A stretch of 64,000 bases of DNA from Alentia gelatinosa (taxonomy: Eukaryota; Annelida; Polychaeta; Phyllodocida; Polynoidae), in assembly GCA_950022655.1 (NCBI GenBank), contig OX465579.1, positions 180,424,303-180,488,302 on the forward strand, read 5' to 3'. Both the position numbers and the translations under genes were made by a program. The notes below the pieces were generated by a model. The model saw only the letters and a program-made list of their open reading frames with translations. It searched no databases and had not been told where the DNA came from. Below are positions 61,550 to 64,000 of the stretch, in pieces (the first letter of the stretch is position 1; the number at the start of each line of letters is the position of its first letter).

Positions 61550-61632
61550 TCATAGTTGAGATGATTATAGGTTATATGTACCCCTTACCCGTCTTAAAGT
61601 TTCGTGGCTTAATTCCCATAGGAAGCAGTGGC
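61550..61632. mobile_element. Fragment of the GGGCCCTG MITE family
   Basis: GATGATTATAGGTTATATGT, CCCGTCTTAAAGTTTCGTGG and CTTAATTCCCATAGGAAG match the interior of the copies at 52598-53465 and 63362-63800. Termini are missing. A poly-G stretch follows at about 61646-61655. Confidence 0.6.
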
Positions 61633-61784
61633 CTCAGAATACGAGGGGGGGGGGGGGGCAGGGGGGGCGGACGCCCCCCTCACTTTTTTGCCAGCCCCAA
61701 AAAAGTCAGCACCTTCAAATTTAACTCAATCAAGTGTAAAGACTGTCTTGATTTTTCAACATCAAAAAATGTCTAAATCTACCT

Positions 61785-62660
61785 TTTTAGCATGCAACTA
61801 TGGCTAAGCCTCGACTTTTCACTGTGGAAAAGTGTCAAACACTTTTTAGCGTGCAATGATTGCTAAGCCCTGACTTTTCACTATGGAAAATTGTTGAAGT
61901 CTCTTAAGCGTGCAATGATGGCTAAACCCTGACTTTTCACCAAGAAAAAGTTTCAAAGTCTGACCTTTTACTGTGCAATGATGGCTAAGCCCTTACTTTT
62001 CACCAAGAAAAAGTTTCAAAGTCTGACCTTTTACTGTGCAATGATGGCTAAGCCCTTACTTTTCCCAGTGGAAAAATGTCAAAGTCCGACTTTTTAGCAT
62101 GCAATGATGGCTTAAGACATGACCTTTTACCGTGCAATGATGGCTAAGCTCTGACTTTTCCCCTGGTAAGATATCAAAGTCTGACTCTTTAGCATGCAAT
62201 GATGGCTAAGCCCTGACTTTTCACTGTGAAAAAGTGTCAAAGTCTGACCTTTTACCATGCAATGATGGCTAAGCCCTGATTTTTCACCATGGAAAAATGT
62301 CGAAGTCTGACTTTTTAGCATGCAATGATGGCTAAGACATGACTTTCCACTGTGGAAAATATCAAAGTCTGACTTTTTGGTGTGCAACGATGGCTAAGCC
62401 CTGACTTTTCTGTGTGAAAAAGTGTCAAAGTCTGACTTTTTACTGTGGAATGATGGCTAAGCCCTGACTTTTCCCGTGGTAAGATATCAAAGTCTGACTT
62501 TTTAGTGTGCAAAGATGGCTAAGCCCTGACTTTTCCCCGTGGTAAGATATCAAAGTCTGACTCTTTAGCATGCTATGATGGCTAAGCCCTGACTTTTCAC
62601 TGAGGAAAAATGTCAAAGTTTGACTTTTTGGCGTGTAATGAAGGTAGCGACCTGACCTTT
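61785..62660. repeat. Diverged minisatellite, about 63-bp unit, about 13 copies
   Basis: The unit contains GCAATGATGGCTAAGCCCTG, ACTTTTCAC.ATGGAAAAA and TGTCAAAGTCTGACTTTTTA. Units differ by 10-20 percent and several are partly deleted, so this array is older than the others. The last unit runs into CTCACAGGAAGCAGTGGCGT. Confidence 0.92.
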
Positions 62661-63080
62661 CTCACAGGAAGCAGTGGCGTCAGAAGATTTACTGTAAATC
62701 AAATGGGGCAGGTCAATCTCAAAGTCTGACTCCATATCATGAAAAAAGTCAGCAATGTTTACTTCGCCATTTCGCCATAATATTAATATCCTCCTGTAGC
62801 TACGGATGTCACTCGGCTACGCCTCGTGAAATTACTACGCCAAACTCCAGTTGTCGCATACGGGAGCCCAGATTAAAACTCATCCAGTTTTACGATATTA
62901 TCCTACCCCTAATCAACATACACTGAATACAGTTTAAACAGCTTAGATATGCGGAATCGATCAATAACAACGTGGTCGAGTCACACCCCGTCACCCCTCC
63001 TTGTTGACACGTCAAACCCAGCCGCATTCCGCAACCAGTTTAAGGTGACCGAGCCGAGCGTCCGCTATGCGGCGGTTTTA
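62661..63080. other. No recognised gene; short palindromic repeat relic
   Basis: CTCGGCTACGCCTCGTGAAA TTACTACGC near 62812 resembles the core of the MITE-like element of 7170-7385. Otherwise nothing recognised. Confidence 0.35.
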
Positions 63081-63084
63081 ATGT

Positions 63085-63179
63085 GTTCACGCTTGCGCAG
63101 TCGGCACTTCCTGTTATCCACTTCCGGCACGTCTCTTCTGTACACCTCGTCTTTGACGTCCTCGTGACAGCAAAGTAAG
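63085..63179 (+). promoter_or_regulatory. Possible promoter and untranslated first exon
   Basis: GCGCAGTCGGCACTTCCTGT and CCACTTCCGGCACGTC give two ETS-type GGAA sites, one with the classic ACTTCCGG form typical of housekeeping promoters. About 60 bases later GACAGCAAAGTAAG|GTGAGT is a strong splice donor (exon end 63179). No ATG lies between, so it would be a non-coding first exon of a + strand gene extending past the window. Confidence 0.3.
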
Positions 63180-63361
63180 GTGAGTTTTCACTATTATAGA
63201 ACGAATTAATGTATATGAGGATATAGTGATGCTGGCTGTAAACGGCTCGTTCTGAACGGATGTCTCTAGCCCGTCGCCGTCACCATGGTTTAACATAGAC
63301 GCACCTCCTAGAACTCTGACGCATAAAAACGCCGGCAGAACGGGTTTGGGGAAACATCACT

Positions 63362-63800
63362 GGGCCCTGTTTTTCAATCACGACATCATAGGTCTACGAT
63401 ACCGTACGATCGTCCAGCGAATCCACAAAAATATCTAAGACACAAAATGGCCGCTGTTCTATAGACACGATCGTAGTGCGCCACTGACGATCGCCGCTAA
63501 AAGTGTCGTATATACGATTATAGGTTATATATACCTTACTCGTGTTAAAATTTCATCGCTTAATTCCCACAGAAAGTGAAGTTGCGCATTCTGTCCATAG
63601 GTGTCATGAACGGACAACACTTTGGGCGACATTTTCAATCACGTGACCCCACGATTGTTGTGACTATAGAACCAACTGGCCGCCCTACGCCTCTTACACT
63701 CAAGACATATGGCCTGTTCACTATAGTGTCGTATCTATCGAACACTGACGCCAAAAACATGTCGGCCATAATGATTGTCGTGACTGAAAAACAGGGCCCT
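63362..63800. mobile_element. MITE family 'GGGCCCTGTTTTTCAGTCA', copy 2
   Basis: Begins GGGCCCTGTTTTTCAATCAC and ends GTCGTGACTGAAAAACAGGG CCCT. It shares AAGACACAAAATGGCCGC, TACGATTATAGGTTATA and AAGTGAAGTTGCGCA with copy 1. 439 bp; about half the length of copy 1, mostly because copy 1 carries a SINE and other inserts. Confidence 0.85.
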
Positions 63801-63866
63801 GCGGTCGATGTGCGCCTCGTGTACTACGACGTTATAGATCGACGTTGTTAACCCTTTAAGGACAAA

Positions 63867-63957
63867 TGATGCCTTGAGGCATCAACCAGCCCAGCCCGAA
63901 TGATGCCTTGAGGCATCAACCGGCCCAGGCCGAATGATGCCTCAAGGCATCATTTCA
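63867..63957. repeat. Three GATGCCTTGAGGCATC hairpin motifs
   Basis: GATGCC-TTGA-GGCATC occurs at about 63869 and 63902, and as GATGCC-TCAA-GGCATC at about 63936, separated by AACC[A/G]GCCCAG.CCGAAT. Each is a 6-bp-arm hairpin; the third is the inverse orientation of the first two. Confidence 0.85.
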
Positions 63958-64000
63958 CTTAAACCTATAAAATCGTTTTTGACAAGGAAATAATTTATCA

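Overview
The window is animal nuclear DNA. It has interrupted genes with GT-AG introns, no bacterial gene organisation, fossil LINE reverse transcriptases, a solo LTR, tRNA-derived SINE-like pieces, foldback/MITE elements, and an extreme load of minisatellites covering roughly half of the 64 kb. The best guess is an invertebrate, perhaps a lancelet (amphioxus). The main reason is that many arrays sit across exon-intron junctions, a habit I recall being described in amphioxus as 'mirage' minisatellites (from memory, not checked). A mollusc or other lophotrochozoan is not excluded.

Left half (1-36.1 kb): the 3' eleven exons of one cytochrome P450 gene on the + strand, of CYP3-clan type (CYP3A-like). 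Exons at 6905-7001, 9528-9644, 12886-12962, 19326-19474, 21340-21455, 26835-26946, 28987-29150, 29666-29754, 32923-33060, 33940-34102 and 35637-35714 join with compatible phases into 432 residues with no internal stop. They carry the helix-C WxxxR, the I-helix AGFDTTS, the K-helix ESLR, PERF and the haem loop [10 protein letters not shown]. About 70 N-terminal residues should lie upstream of the window. Nine of the ten internal introns carry a tandem array or tandem direct repeat, and so does the 6.9 kb before the first visible exon. Several arrays copy the real splice acceptor or donor plus adjoining exon bases, giving rows of decoy splice sites. The last intron also holds a decayed copy of part of exon 10.

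Middle (36.4-47.4 kb): a minisatellite, then LINE debris: an L1/Tx1-like endonuclease on the - strand and a CR1/Jockey-like endonuclease plus reverse transcriptase on the + strand, with a minisatellite grown out of the RT coding sequence. After that come an unrecognised - strand ORF (42.0-42.3 kb), a foldback element rich in CGACAAGG (42.5-43.2 kb), and a 3.5 kb array of 52-bp units (43.9-47.36 kb).

Right part (47.4-64 kb): one convincing second gene on the - strand, a 428-codon exon at 49487-50773. It encodes a probable type II membrane (Golgi-type) protein with an MDTDT motif; a tiny upstream coding exon is proposed at 53761-53781. The intervening intron holds a broken LINE RT with a 72-bp minisatellite grown from its tail, plus a MITE with an embedded tRNA-like SINE. 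The rest is MITE families in inverted pairs, hairpins, a tandem duplication, more minisatellites, and a possible promoter plus untranslated first exon near 63.1 kb.

No cooperating gene system is visible. The two genes look unrelated, and the striking biology is the repeat landscape: minisatellites repeatedly seeded at splice junctions and inside retroelements.
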